The notes: generated by a model from the letters alone, not told the origin. Positions 17,197-25,765 are shown, counted from the stretch's first letter. The stretch is 64,000 nt of DNA from Pseudomonadota bacterium (GCA_021845925.1 JAJZUW010000003.1:210683-274682), one strand, 5' to 3'. A program made the numbers and translations.

Positions 17197-17943
17197 ATGA
17201 TAGCCAAGCTGTTTCTGGCAGCGGTGTTCTTGCCGCTGTATCCATTGAGCATTCCGCAAAATGCGCTGGTAATGCGCATGAAATCACCCTGGTTGCGCGC
17301 CATTCTGTTGCTGGTCTGGCCACAGATCGGGGTGGCTGTTTTGCAGGCAGCACCAGCGGATATCTCCAATGGACTGGTCATCTGGGCCATGGCAAGTGCC
17401 GGATTCTATGCCCTGCGCTTGCTGACGGTGCGCGATCTTGGCCTGTGGGCCAGCATGCTGGCGAGTTCGGCGCTGGCCCTGGTCTGGGGCCTGGCGGCCA
17501 ATGGCGCAGATGTCTGGAGTCTCCGTCTTTTTGCGTTGTCATTCAGTTTGCCGGCAGCATTGCTGGTTTTGCTGGCCGGCCAGCTGACGCTGCGGTTCGG
17601 TGCAGCCTACAGTGGCCTGTATGGGGGACTGGCAGACAGCCAGCCCAGACTGGCCGCGCTGCTGGTGTCCAGCGTGCTGGCGGCGATTGCCACCCCGCTG
17701 TTTCCCGGTTTTTTTGGCATGCTGACGCTGCTGCATACCCTGGACTGGGGGTTTGATTTCGGATTGCTGCTGGTCTGGCTGCTGTGGAGCTGGGCGGGCT
17801 TTCTGTTGCTGCAGGGATTCCTGTTTGGGCCGGTACGGCAGGCAGCACGTCCGGACCTGTCCGGCAGGGCAACGGCAGGTTTTGTCTTTTTGCTGGTGGT
17901 GCTGGTTCTGGCCGGACTGGCACTGCGAGGGGGTGGATTGTGA
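17197..17943 (+). CDS. integral membrane protein between dabB and dabA
   Basis: A 248-residue very hydrophobic protein with six to seven predicted helices and no recognisable catalytic motif. The N-terminus (MIAKLFLAAVFLPLYPLSIPQNAL) and helices with few charges look like a small antiporter-type or structural subunit. It is separated from dabB by 1 bp, and its stop overlaps the dabA start (GTGA), so it is made together with both. From memory, some Dab1-type operons of sulfur bacteria also carry an extra gene here; whether this is a true third pump subunit is unknown. Confidence 0.8.
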   Translation: MIAKLFLAAVFLPLYPLSIPQNALVMRMKSPWLRAILLLVWPQIGVAVLQAAPADISNGLVIWAMASAGFYALRLLTVRDLGLWASMLASSALALVWGLAANGADVWSLRLFALSFSLPAALLVLLAGQLTLRFGAAYSGLYGGLADSQPRLAALLVSSVLAAIATPLFPGFFGMLTLLHTLDWGFDFGLLLVWLLWSWAGFLLLQGFLFGPVRQAARPDLSGRATAGFVFLLVVLVLAGLALRGGGL

Positions 17944-20900
17944 AACTGGCTCTCGGTCAGCAACTTAAAGTTCGTACGATGGTGCAGATGGCCGGAGAGC
18001 CGATTCCCAATTTCTGGCCCATGCGCACTTTTATTCATCACAATCCGCTGTTTGGCCTGGAGCACATGGCGTTTGCCGATGCAGTGGCCGAAGGGCAGCG
18101 ATTGTTTCATGCCCGTGGCTACCTGCCGCGCGCGCAGTATCAGCGCTATCTGTCCGACAACCGGATCGACCGCACCGAGCTGTCAGCCCGGATCCGGCAG
18201 TTTCTGGCCGGAGAACCGGCCATCGGCGACCTCGACCTGCCGGCAGTCCTGCAGGCATTGATGACGGCCTGTCCGGAATCGCTGGTGGACAGGCTGCAGC
18301 TGGCCGATGCGGACGATGTGCTGGCCAGCCTGTCCGGCCAGGCTCCGCCGGTATCGGATGAAGACACCATGGTGCAGGCACGGCGGCTGCTGGCAGAAAC
18401 GCACGACATTGAACCGCTGTACGTCAGTCTGGACCGGTTGTTCGGGAGCGAAATCGGCATCACGCTGGACGAACTGGTGGTCAAGAGCTGCCTCGATTTT
18501 TTTGATGAAGGCCAGTCGTCCTGGCAGATGCCAGGTCGTGAAAAAGGGTTCTACCATGCCTGGAGTGCGGTGGCCCGTCACAACCTGCGTCTGTTCATTC
18601 GTGGTATGCATATCAGCAACATTCTGGAGCAGGATGACAGTCCGGAAGGCGTGATCAGTTACGTCATGCATGAACTGGGCGTTCCGGAAGATGACTGGAT
18701 GGCCTGGTTTACGCGTGAACTGACCCGATTGCATGGCTGGAGCGGGTTTATCCGCTGGCGCTCGACAGCCAAGCATTATTACTGGGGAAGGCGTTATCCG
18801 GCTGATCTGGTGGATTATCTGGCGGTGCGCCTGGTGCTTGGACTGGCCCTGCTGCGCGAACATGCCCAGCGTCGCCGCCTGCCCGGGACTGTCGGCGAAT
18901 TGCGTGATTTCGTCAATGCGCATCCGGAACAGGCGTGGTTGCGGATGGAATTGTATGGCGGTTCCGTGCTGCCCGAAATGGCGCATGCCGTTGAGGATGC
19001 CATCGACAGCCGGAACGATGTTCGCGCCAGAAAGCTGTTTCCCGATTATCTGGCCCGCAAGCGCGCGCATGAGGCTGGCTTTGTGGCGGCCAGGCTAACA
19101 AGGCTGGCCGGCCAGGCGGGGTGTGCAAAAAGCCTGATGCGGCTGGACATGGCTGGCATGGATCGTCTGCTCGGCCTGCTGAAACGGTTTGAAGCCGCCG
19201 AAGGAAGTATCTGGCTGCAGGCCCATGAGGCCAATTACCGGCAACGGCTGCTGGCGGGTATTGATCTGGGAACGACGCCGGCGCGGGAAAAACGCCCGTT
19301 TGTTCAGGCCATGTTCTGTATTGATGTCCGTTCGGAACGAATCCGGCGGCATCTGGAACACCTCGGGGATTACCAGACGTATGGCATTGCCGGCTTCTTT
19401 GGCGTGCCGGCCAGTTTTGTTGGCCTGGACAAGGGCAGCGAGACTCATCTGGCGCCAGTTGTCGTGACGCCGAAAAATCTGGTGCTTGAATTATCGATTG
19501 CCCGCCATGCAGATGATGAGGCGTTTGTTTCGGTGCTGGAACAGGTTTTTCACGATCTCAAGGCATCCGTGTTATCGCCGTTTGTCACGGTGGAAGCCAT
19601 TGGTCTGCTGTTCGGCCTCGATATGTTTGGCAAGAGTCTGGCCCCGCTGGCGTACAGCCAGTGGCGTCAACGGCTGCAACCGGAACGGCTGGACAGCCGG
19701 CTGCTGCTTGACAAGCTGTCGCGCGAGCAGGCCGAATCGATTATCCGCGTGCTGCAGCGTGCCATGATCGTCAAGGCGGTCAACCGGGAACTCGGCATTG
19801 GCCGCGAACACCTGACCGATGAAATCGTGCGTGAATTGCGTGAAACAGCGCTGGAGAACCGGGAGGGCAGTACCGGGTTTGCGCGTCAGTTTGGTCTGGA
19901 TGCAACTGCCGAACAGCATTTTATCGAGCGTCTGCGCCGGGTGTACCACATCAATTCCGGCGATGCGCGGATCCAGCTCGAACAGTTGGGCCGTATCGGT
20001 TATACGCTGGACGAACAGGTTCGTTTCGTGAGCACAGCCTTGCGATCCATCGGCCTGACCAGCGGATTTTCCCGTTTTGTCCTGTTGACCGGTCATGGCA
20101 GCACGTCAGAGAACAACCCGTATGAGTCGGCGCTGGATTGCGGCGCCTGTGGCGGCAATCACGGAGTGGTCAGTGCGCGCCTGCTGGCGCAGATCGCCAA
20201 CCGCACCTCGGTACGCGAGCGTTTGCGCCAGAACGGAATCGCCATCGATGATGACGTCTGGTTCGTGCCGGCATTCCACAACACGACCACCGACGAAATT
20301 CGTCTGTTTGACCTCGATCTGTTGCCACCGGGACATCTGGTTTACATCGAGCGGTTGATGAACGGACTGTCCGCAGCCTCGCGTCTTTCGGCTGCCGAAC
20401 GTTTGCGGACGCTCGATTACAACGACGCGCCGGCGGCTGATCCGGCGCGTGCTTACCGGGATGCCCGCCGCAACGCCATGGATTGGTCCCAGGTGCGTCC
20501 AGAGTGGGGTTTGTCAGGCAACGCCGCGTTCGTGATTGGTCGTCGCCATGTCACCGGGCATCTGGACCTGCAGGGGCGTGTTTTCCTGCATTCCTACAAC
20601 TGGCAGGAAGACAGCAAGGCCCGTTTGCTGGAAAACATTCTCACCGGTCCGCTGGTGGTCGGCCAGTGGATCAACATGGAGCATTATTTTTCGGCGGTCG
20701 ACAACGAGCATTATGGCAGTGGCAGCAAGGTGTACCACAACGTCGCCGGCCGGTTTGGCGTGATGACCGGCAATCTGTCCGATTTGCGTACGGGGCTGCC
20801 GTCACAGACCGTGCTGAAAAACGGCGCGCCTTACCATGAACCCCTACGCTTGCTGACGCTGATCGAAGCGCCGTTCGAACATGCCAGACGGGCGGTGGAA

Positions 20901-21062
20901 GGTATCGTCAAAGTTCGCAATCTGGTGTACAACGGCTGGATCCGCATGGTGATAGCAGACCCGCAAACCGGCATTTTCCACCTGTTCGAAGACGGCAGCT
21001 GGCAACAGCAACGTGTCGGTGCGACCAGACCTGCATCTGTTGAAAAGGAGTTCACAGCATGA
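17940..21062 (+). CDS. dabA: DabA, carbonic-anhydrase-like subunit of the inorganic-carbon pump
   Basis: A 1040-residue DUF2309 protein. Its active site matches the beta-carbonic-anhydrase-like site of characterised DabA: C460 and D462 in CIDVRSE, H719 in HGSTSEN and C734 in DCGACGG; the 15-residue H-C spacing equals that reported for the Halothiobacillus enzyme. DabA hydrates CO2 unidirectionally when bound to DabB at the inner membrane. I start at the GTG at 17940, which overlaps the upstream stop; an internal ATG at 17979 is possible. The stop overlaps the next gene by 4 bp. The length suits the longer Dab1 type. Confidence 0.93.
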   Translation: MKLALGQQLKVRTMVQMAGEPIPNFWPMRTFIHHNPLFGLEHMAFADAVAEGQRLFHARGYLPRAQYQRYLSDNRIDRTELSARIRQFLAGEPAIGDLDLPAVLQALMTACPESLVDRLQLADADDVLASLSGQAPPVSDEDTMVQARRLLAETHDIEPLYVSLDRLFGSEIGITLDELVVKSCLDFFDEGQSSWQMPGREKGFYHAWSAVARHNLRLFIRGMHISNILEQDDSPEGVISYVMHELGVPEDDWMAWFTRELTRLHGWSGFIRWRSTAKHYYWGRRYPADLVDYLAVRLVLGLALLREHAQRRRLPGTVGELRDFVNAHPEQAWLRMELYGGSVLPEMAHAVEDAIDSRNDVRARKLFPDYLARKRAHEAGFVAARLTRLAGQAGCAKSLMRLDMAGMDRLLGLLKRFEAAEGSIWLQAHEANYRQRLLAGIDLGTTPAREKRPFVQAMFCIDVRSERIRRHLEHLGDYQTYGIAGFFGVPASFVGLDKGSETHLAPVVVTPKNLVLELSIARHADDEAFVSVLEQVFHDLKASVLSPFVTVEAIGLLFGLDMFGKSLAPLAYSQWRQRLQPERLDSRLLLDKLSREQAESIIRVLQRAMIVKAVNRELGIGREHLTDEIVRELRETALENREGSTGFARQFGLDATAEQHFIERLRRVYHINSGDARIQLEQLGRIGYTLDEQVRFVSTALRSIGLTSGFSRFVLLTGHGSTSENNPYESALDCGACGGNHGVVSARLLAQIANRTSVRERLRQNGIAIDDDVWFVPAFHNTTTDEIRLFDLDLLPPGHLVYIERLMNGLSAASRLSAAERLRTLDYNDAPAADPARAYRDARRNAMDWSQVRPEWGLSGNAAFVIGRRHVTGHLDLQGRVFLHSYNWQEDSKARLLENILTGPLVVGQWINMEHYFSAVDNEHYGSGSKVYHNVAGRFGVMTGNLSDLRTGLPSQTVLKNGAPYHEPLRLLTLIEAPFEHARRAVEGIVKVRNLVYNGWIRMVIADPQTGIFHLFEDGSWQQQRVGATRPASVEKEFTA

Positions 21063-21385
21063 CCAACCTGAATCTCAGCCCGGTCAAGAAAATCGAGATC
21101 ATTCTCGAAGGACAGCACCAGGAGTTCGCCACCGACCTGCTCGACCGCGCCGGCGTGACCGGTTATACCATTGTCGGCAATCTGTCCGGTCGCGGGCGCC
21201 ACGGTTTCCATGAAGGACACATCATGTTCAATGAAGATGACGTCCTGATCATGATTATCGTTGCGGTTCCACCAGAGCTGGTCGAACCGATTCTGGAAGG
21301 CTTCGAGCCGTTTTTCAACAAGCATACCGGCGTGGTGTTCATTTCCGATATCCAGGTCAGCCGGCTGGTCAAGTTCAAGAACTGA
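21059..21385 (+). CDS. CPII, carboxysome-associated PII-like protein
   Basis: A 108-residue PII-fold protein (KKIEIILEGQHQEFATDLLDRAGVTGYTIVGNLSGRGRHGFHEG). It lacks the GlnB/GlnK T-loop tyrosine context. It matches the PII-like proteins linked to carboxysome loci, one of which (from Thiomonas) binds adenine nucleotides and bicarbonate. It probably reports bicarbonate or energy state and may gate the Dab pump. Its start overlaps the dabA stop by 4 bp (ATGA), so it is co-translated with the pump. It ends facing mcdB. Confidence 0.88.
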   Translation: MTNLNLSPVKKIEIILEGQHQEFATDLLDRAGVTGYTIVGNLSGRGRHGFHEGHIMFNEDDVLIMIIVAVPPELVEPILEGFEPFFNKHTGVVFISDIQVSRLVKFKN

Positions 21386-21411
21386 CGGACAGTCTGCCCA
21401 GCGGCGAGAGT

Positions 21412-21434
21412 AGGGCCCGTTGCGAACGGACCCT
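21412..21434. terminator. hairpin between convergent CPII and mcdB genes
   Basis: Arms AGGGCCCGTT and AACGGACCCT around a GCG loop, with one mismatch. It lies between the ends of the two converging operons and could act in both directions. No strong T-run follows on either strand, so it may be a stabilising or Rho-assisted site rather than a classic terminator. Confidence 0.45.
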
Positions 21435-21457
21435 GGTTGGCCTGCCGCCAGTGCGTT

Positions 21458-21670
21458 TCAGTCAGGCCAGACGCTCATTGGTGGTGTGCCGGCCGGCTTG
21501 TTGCCGGTTGCCGGTTTGGCGGCTGGTTTTGCGGCCGGTCGGGTGCGCGGGGCAGGTCTGGCTGCGGCAGCGGGAGCTGCTGCCGGTGCCTCTGGCGAGG
21601 TGGTGGGTGCGGTTTCTCCGGTTTTGGCCGGGCTGATGCTGGCTTTGAGTTTGTCCTGCATTCTGTTCAT
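21458..21670 (-). CDS. mcdB: McdB-like carboxysome positioning adaptor (short, disordered)
   Basis: A 70-residue low-complexity protein, rich in Ala, Pro, Lys and Thr, with a charged N-terminus (MNRMQDKLKASISPAKTGE) and a tryptophan close to the C-terminus (SVWPD). Small intrinsically disordered proteins with an invariant C-terminal Trp, next to a ParA-type ATPase, are the hallmark of McdB. McdB links carboxysomes to the nucleoid-bound McdA gradient so that they spread evenly in the cell. Its start overlaps the mcdA stop by 4 bp. The assignment rests on context, composition and the Trp, not on extended similarity. Confidence 0.75.
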   Translation of the reverse strand: MNRMQDKLKASISPAKTGETAPTTSPEAPAAAPAAAARPAPRTRPAAKPAAKPATGNKPAGTPPMSVWPD

Positions 21671-22302
21671 GTCTGTAATACCTCATCCAGGATGGTTTCG
21701 ATTTCGTCTGCCGCCTGACGGCCGCGGCCGCCCAGCTGGTAGACACTCTTGCCCTCAAGCATGGCCACCCGGTAGGCCGCGCGGCGTTTGACCTGTGTAC
21801 CGAGTATGGGCAATTCCAGTTGATGCAGCACTTGCGCCATGGCGCGTGACAGGGCGCTGCTGTTTTCGACCTGGTTGAGCAGGATCCAGGCCTTGAGTCC
21901 AGGGTTGATCTGCCGGATTTCGCGCAAGGTTCCGGCCACGGCATGGCTGGCCCACAAATCAAGGGGGGATGGCAGGATCGGAATGATGACATGGCTGGAC
22001 TGCTGCAGGACTTCCCGGGTGATGTGCATGTCCAGGGATGGCGGGCAGTCGGTGACCAGATAGTCGGCACCGGACATCAGACCGGTCAGATTCAGGGGCG
22101 TGTCGGCCGGTTTGACCACCAGCTGCCGGCTGGCATCCGGTTCGGCCCAGCTGGCCCAGTGGGTCAGGGCGCCCTGCGGATCGGCATCCACCAGACAGAC
22201 CATGCCACGTCGGGCAAGACCGGCGGCCAGGTTGAGCGCCAGCGTGGACTTGCCGCACCCTCCCTTCAGATTGGCCAGAGCAATGCGGTGCGCGGACATC
22301 AT
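21667..22302 (-). CDS. mcdA: McdA, ParA-type ATPase for carboxysome positioning
   Basis: A 211-residue ParA-family ATPase with deviant Walker A KGGCGKST at residues 13-20 and a Walker A-prime-like DADPQGAL segment (CLVDADPQGALTHW). ParA-type McdA binds nucleoid DNA when ATP-bound and is displaced by McdB on carboxysomes. Assignment to McdA rather than to plasmid partition follows from its place between acRAF and mcdB in a carboxysome island. Both junctions are 4-bp ATGA-type overlaps. It is distinct in sequence from the ParA at 154-813. Confidence 0.85.
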   Translation of the reverse strand: MMSAHRIALANLKGGCGKSTLALNLAAGLARRGMVCLVDADPQGALTHWASWAEPDASRQLVVKPADTPLNLTGLMSGADYLVTDCPPSLDMHITREVLQQSSHVIIPILPSPLDLWASHAVAGTLREIRQINPGLKAWILLNQVENSSALSRAMAQVLHQLELPILGTQVKRRAAYRVAMLEGKSVYQLGGRGRQAADEIETILDEVLQT

Positions 22303-22586
22303 TCTGCCGGACCCGCTGCCAGCCGGGTCACGGCATCGGCGAGCTGGAAGTCGGCATCCGTCAGTTTGCCGGAATCCGACGCAATCGAAACATTGACATG
22401 CGTTTTGCTGAAATTCAGATCGGGAAACCGGCCGGTCCTTTCCGACAGGACTGTCATCCGGTCAAGGAATGCGCGTGTTTCCGGATAACTGGCAAATTCG
22501 AAACGGCGGGTCAGTATGCCCTGGCGTTCCTGGGCCTGCCAGCCATCGGCCTGTGAAACGGCGGGTTGCGGGATTGATTCGCTCAT
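22299..22586 (-). CDS. acRAF, pterin-dehydratase-like RuBisCO assembly factor
   Basis: A 95-residue protein of the pterin-4a-carbinolamine dehydratase fold. The recognisable core is LTRRFEFASYPETRAFLDRM, LSERTGRFPDLNFSKTHVNVSIA and LTDADFQLADAVTRLA. The histidine pair of true dehydratases (HHP in the loop) is replaced, here DLNFSKTHVNV, which is usual for the carboxysomal version. In alpha-carboxysome loci this protein acts as a chaperone for RuBisCO assembly rather than as a dehydratase. It opens the leftward operon acRAF-mcdA-mcdB, and an AGGAG site precedes the ATG at 22586. Confidence 0.85.
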   Translation of the reverse strand: MSESIPQPAVSQADGWQAQERQGILTRRFEFASYPETRAFLDRMTVLSERTGRFPDLNFSKTHVNVSIASDSGKLTDADFQLADAVTRLAAGPAE

Positions 22587-22743
22587 CCGGATCTCCTGAT
22601 GATGGTCACATGGTGCCAGCCAGTCTGCCGTTCTTCGACGGTCTGCCAGGCTGGTCGGGTATGGCGTGTTCCAGACCCCGATGTGTTTACTTTACCCGGT
22701 TTGGTCAATTAATTTAAGTAAATGTTGCTGATGATATTCATAT

Positions 22744-22761
22744 CGTTTCATTTATGAAACG
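22744..22761. promoter_or_regulatory. palindrome upstream of the acRAF-mcdAB operon
   Basis: A perfect dyad with arms CGTTTCAT and ATGAAACG around TT. It lies about 160 bp upstream of the acRAF start and downstream of the LysR stop, in an AT-rich gap of 222 bp (22587-22808). The GTTTCAT half-site recurs in the palindrome at 41806-41829. Confidence 0.5.
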
Positions 22762-22808
22762 GCGACACAGCTTCTGTCCGGCACGGCACGACCGGCCGGC
22801 GGTGTGCC

Positions 22809-23741
22809 TCATGCTTCCTGCAGCAGCAGCGGGTCTTTCGGAAAGTGAACGATGCGGTGCGCCTCGTTCAGCACAAAATCATGAAATGCCATGGCAATGG
22901 GCGACAGGCGCTTGCCGTTGCGGGTCACCAGATACCATTCCTTCATGATCGGAAAACCCTCCACGCTCAGAATGGCCAGCTTTTTCAATGTCAGTTCGAA
23001 TTCCAGCGTGTGCAGTGAAACAATGCCAAGACCGAGTCCTGCAATGACGGCGTGTTTGATCGCCTCATTGCGGGTCATTTCCATCGAGGTGTTCAGCGTG
23101 ATGTTGCGGTCCTGGAAAAACCGTTCCACGGCATTGCGCGTGCCGGATCCACGCTCGCGCAGGATGAAGTTTTCATCGACGAGATCGGCAAGCGGTATCC
23201 GCTTTCGTTTGACCAGCGGATGGTCAGGACGGGCAATGATCACCAGCGGATTCTGCATGAAAGCACGATGGGCGAGTGGAATGGCGTCCGGTGGTGTTCC
23301 CATGAACGCCATGTCAGGCACGTTGTCCTGCAGGGCGCTGATCAGGTTTTCCCGGTTGGTGATCTGCAGATCGACCTGGACGCCGTCGTGCTGTTTGATG
23401 AATTCCGCCAGCAGATAGGGCGCGAAGTATTTGCAGGTGGCAGTGGCATACAGGGTCAGCGCGCCACGCTTGACACCCTTCATGTCGTCGATGACCGATT
23501 CGATATCGCGGAACTGCTGCGCGATATTGCGGCTGAAAGCGTACATCTCCCGGCCGGCTTCAGTCAGGAAAATGCGTTTGCCCATCTGCTCGAACAAAGG
23601 CATGCCGACTTCATCTTCCAGTTGCTTGATCTGGGTGGATACGGCGGGTTGTGTCAGGTGCAATTCTTCGGATGCGCGCGTGAAACTGGAATGGCGGGCA
23701 ACGGCCTCGAGCAGTTTCAGCTGCCGGAATGTGACGTTCAT
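22809..23741 (-). CDS. CbbR-type LysR regulator divergent from the cso operon
   Basis: A 310-residue LysR protein with helix-turn-helix (MNVTFRQLKLLEAVARHSSFTRASEELHLTQPAVSTQIKQLE) and a CbbR-like effector domain (NPLVIIARPDHPLVKRK, LRERGSGTRNAVERFF). It is transcribed away from csoS2 across 185 bp, the classic divergent CbbR layout, and so probably activates the shell operon. It is more similar by eye to the regulator at 29134 than to the one at 14461. The acRAF-mcdAB operon follows it in the same direction after 222 bp and may be read from its own promoter. Confidence 0.87.
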   Translation of the reverse strand: MNVTFRQLKLLEAVARHSSFTRASEELHLTQPAVSTQIKQLEDEVGMPLFEQMGKRIFLTEAGREMYAFSRNIAQQFRDIESVIDDMKGVKRGALTLYATATCKYFAPYLLAEFIKQHDGVQVDLQITNRENLISALQDNVPDMAFMGTPPDAIPLAHRAFMQNPLVIIARPDHPLVKRKRIPLADLVDENFILRERGSGTRNAVERFFQDRNITLNTSMEMTRNEAIKHAVIAGLGLGIVSLHTLEFELTLKKLAILSVEGFPIMKEWYLVTRNGKRLSPIAMAFHDFVLNEAHRIVHFPKDPLLLQEA

Positions 23742-23926
23742 GGCGACTCCTGGATGATGATCAGAGGTTCCCTGACGGTCAATATATCTATTTCAGTGAA
23801 TGATATCAATAAAATTAATTCATTTTTTATTATGCTCGACTGATCGTAATATCTCATCCAAGGGCAAGTCAACGGATGCCTGACACAACTTCCTATCCGA
23901 AGCTGAAGCAAAAGGAATCATGATCC
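23742..23926. promoter_or_regulatory. divergent cso/LysR control region
   Basis: 185 bp, strongly AT-rich in the middle. An inverted pair TGAAT (23797) and ATTCA (23818) flanks a TGATATCA dyad at 23801-23808, in the T-N11-A style of LysR targets. A possible -10 element TATTAT lies at 23828-23833. A weak ribosome-binding site precedes csoS2. Confidence 0.5.
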
Positions 23927-25765
23927 ATGAGCCAAGCGACTGAACAAAATGCGACCCAGCGCATGAGCGGCCGAGAGGCTGCGCTTGCGCGGAGGCGAGC
24001 GATGTCGCTGGGAGGCAAGTCCGCCATTGCGGCCGGCTCGTCCTCCAGCGCAGCAAGCTCCGCTCCGCCGGCAAAAGCCGCGCCAGCGCCGGTCGTCCAT
24101 CAGCAGCCCGCCGAGATCCCGGCAGCTGCGCCAGTAACGACAGAAGCGCATGTCTGTACCTGTCAGCAACGGGCCGCTGAGCCAGTCGCTGCACCAATCC
24201 AGCCTGCGCCCATTTCCGAAGCCCGCAAGCGTCGCATGGAGCGGTCGCTAGTTGGTCGTGGCAATGCACCTGTGGCCCGTCCGACCGGACGTGTGCGACC
24301 GGCGCCTGCCAAGGTCGAAACCGGAACAACCCTGTCTGGTTCCGAAGTCACCGGTACCCAGGTCGAGCGGACCACCCGTGTGACCGGTAACGAACCGGGC
24401 AGCTGCCGTGCAGTGACCGGCACCGAATACATTGGCGCCGAGCAGTACGCGTCGTTCTGTGCTTCGGTACCTAGCCCGGCACCGGCCAAAGTGGCAACCA
24501 CCAGTACCAGTCGTGGACGTAGCGTGACTGGCACCGAAGTCGGGCGCAGTTCGCGGGTAACGGGCGACGAAAACGGCACCTGCAAGCGTGTGACCGGTAC
24601 CGAGTACCTGTCTGCCGAACAGGCCAGCCAGTTTTGCGGAACCACGCCGGAACCAGCACCCGAAAAAGTCATCATGGGCCGCACCATGGGCCGCAACCCG
24701 GTAACGGGTGATGATGGCGGGCGTGCCAACCGGGTGACCGGCGGAGAGGCGGGAGCTGCAAGCCGGATAACCGGTGGCATTTACGCCAATCCAGTCGTGC
24801 AGCGTCCCCAGGACAACAGCTCAAAAAAAGCGTTGACCAGTCATCCGAGCGTTGGCAGCGCGGTGAGAAGCACCCTACCGGTGCGCTCGCCGAGCCTTAT
24901 CAGCGCTGAAGCTTCGGCTTCTTCACGGGTGACTGGTTCACGTTATCTGACTGACAGTCCTTTTGTTGCGTATCGTCGCGAGCGGCCGTACCAGCCGCCC
25001 GCGATGCTGGGCGCAACCCGAACCCTGGCCGGTGACCAGGTCACAGGAATGGTGATGGCTATGCCGAGCAGAATGACAGGCGATGAATATCGCGCCAGCA
25101 AACCGGTGACAGGCACTTCGTCCATCGCAGTCGAGCATCTGGTAGCGCGTGATGCGGCCGAATCGCCGGCCATGCGGGTGACTGAAGCCGGCTATGTGCA
25201 TCCACGCGCCAGGGCCCAGCAGGAACCGGCGCGCACGGCCAACAACCTGATGCAACAGGTTGAGCCGGCAAGACCGGTGGCTTCGGGGCAGTTTTCCATG
25301 CAGCAGCCTGCCATGGCTTCCCGCGATCGCCGGGAAACCCGGATTACCGGCAATGCATGGGGTGGCGGTTCGAACATCAGTGGTTCGATGGCTCGGGCAA
25401 CCGGACTCATTTCCGGCACGCCGGAATTTCGTTACCGCGATGAATCCGTCGTGCAGCCGGTGGTCGTGGCTGCAAGTGAAGCGGCACCAGCGGAACCGGC
25501 AAGCCAGCCGGCCACGGCCGGACGCATTACCGGGGAAGGCCGCGAGCGGCTGATCACTGGTGATGCCTGGGATCGTGGCGACCGGGTAACCGGAACGGAA
25601 GGCCAGTCGGCCAGCCGGCGCAATCCGACGATGCGGGGGATTCCTCCGGTGATGCGGGCGCCGCGTCAGGCAGAAAAGCCGGAAACGTCCGACATCCGGA
25701 TTACGGGCGGCAGTGGCAACGCCAAGGGTGCAACGGTGACGTTGTCCGGCGGCGCACGTGGTTAA
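23927..25765 (+). CDS. csoS2: CsoS2, carboxysome assembly scaffold (short version)
   Basis: A 612-residue intrinsically disordered scaffold that links RuBisCO to the shell. I see two N-type basic repeats (residues 15-33 and 98-114) that would bind RuBisCO. Two full cysteine-bearing M repeats follow (about 136-178 and 196-237), each with VTGT...VTG..G.C...VTGTEY, then a cysteine-free third (251-288). The C-terminal region ends with the conserved ITGGSGN...SGGARG. Halothiobacillus CsoS2 is about 870 residues with more repeats, so this is a compact form. An A7 run at 24823 marks a probable -1 frameshift site. It is the first gene of the shell operon. Confidence 0.95.
   Translation: MSQATEQNATQRMSGREAALARRRAMSLGGKSAIAAGSSSSAASSAPPAKAAPAPVVHQQPAEIPAAAPVTTEAHVCTCQQRAAEPVAAPIQPAPISEARKRRMERSLVGRGNAPVARPTGRVRPAPAKVETGTTLSGSEVTGTQVERTTRVTGNEPGSCRAVTGTEYIGAEQYASFCASVPSPAPAKVATTSTSRGRSVTGTEVGRSSRVTGDENGTCKRVTGTEYLSAEQASQFCGTTPEPAPEKVIMGRTMGRNPVTGDDGGRANRVTGGEAGAASRITGGIYANPVVQRPQDNSSKKALTSHPSVGSAVRSTLPVRSPSLISAEASASSRVTGSRYLTDSPFVAYRRERPYQPPAMLGATRTLAGDQVTGMVMAMPSRMTGDEYRASKPVTGTSSIAVEHLVARDAAESPAMRVTEAGYVHPRARAQQEPARTANNLMQQVEPARPVASGQFSMQQPAMASRDRRETRITGNAWGGGSNISGSMARATGLISGTPEFRYRDESVVQPVVVAASEAAPAEPASQPATAGRITGEGRERLITGDAWDRGDRVTGTEGQSASRRNPTMRGIPPVMRAPRQAEKPETSDIRITGGSGNAKGATVTLSGGARG
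24823..24909 (+). promoter_or_regulatory. putative -1 programmed frameshift site in csoS2
   Basis: The zero-frame codons TCA AAA AAA GCG give a slippery heptamer of seven A's at 24823-24829. A slip of one base back after the second AAA would read AGC GTT GAC and stop at TGA 24907-24909, giving a product of about 327 residues (CsoS2A-like) besides the full 612. Downstream pairing is possible between CGAGCG (24846) and CGCTCG (24884), enclosing smaller hairpins. Two CsoS2 forms made this way are known in Halothiobacillus. The site lies where the middle region ends and the C-terminal region begins. Confidence 0.6.

Noticed and set aside
21059..21385. GlnB/GlnK nitrogen regulator
   Set aside because: The T-loop tyrosine context and typical PII signatures are missing and the context is carbon uptake, so CPII fits better.
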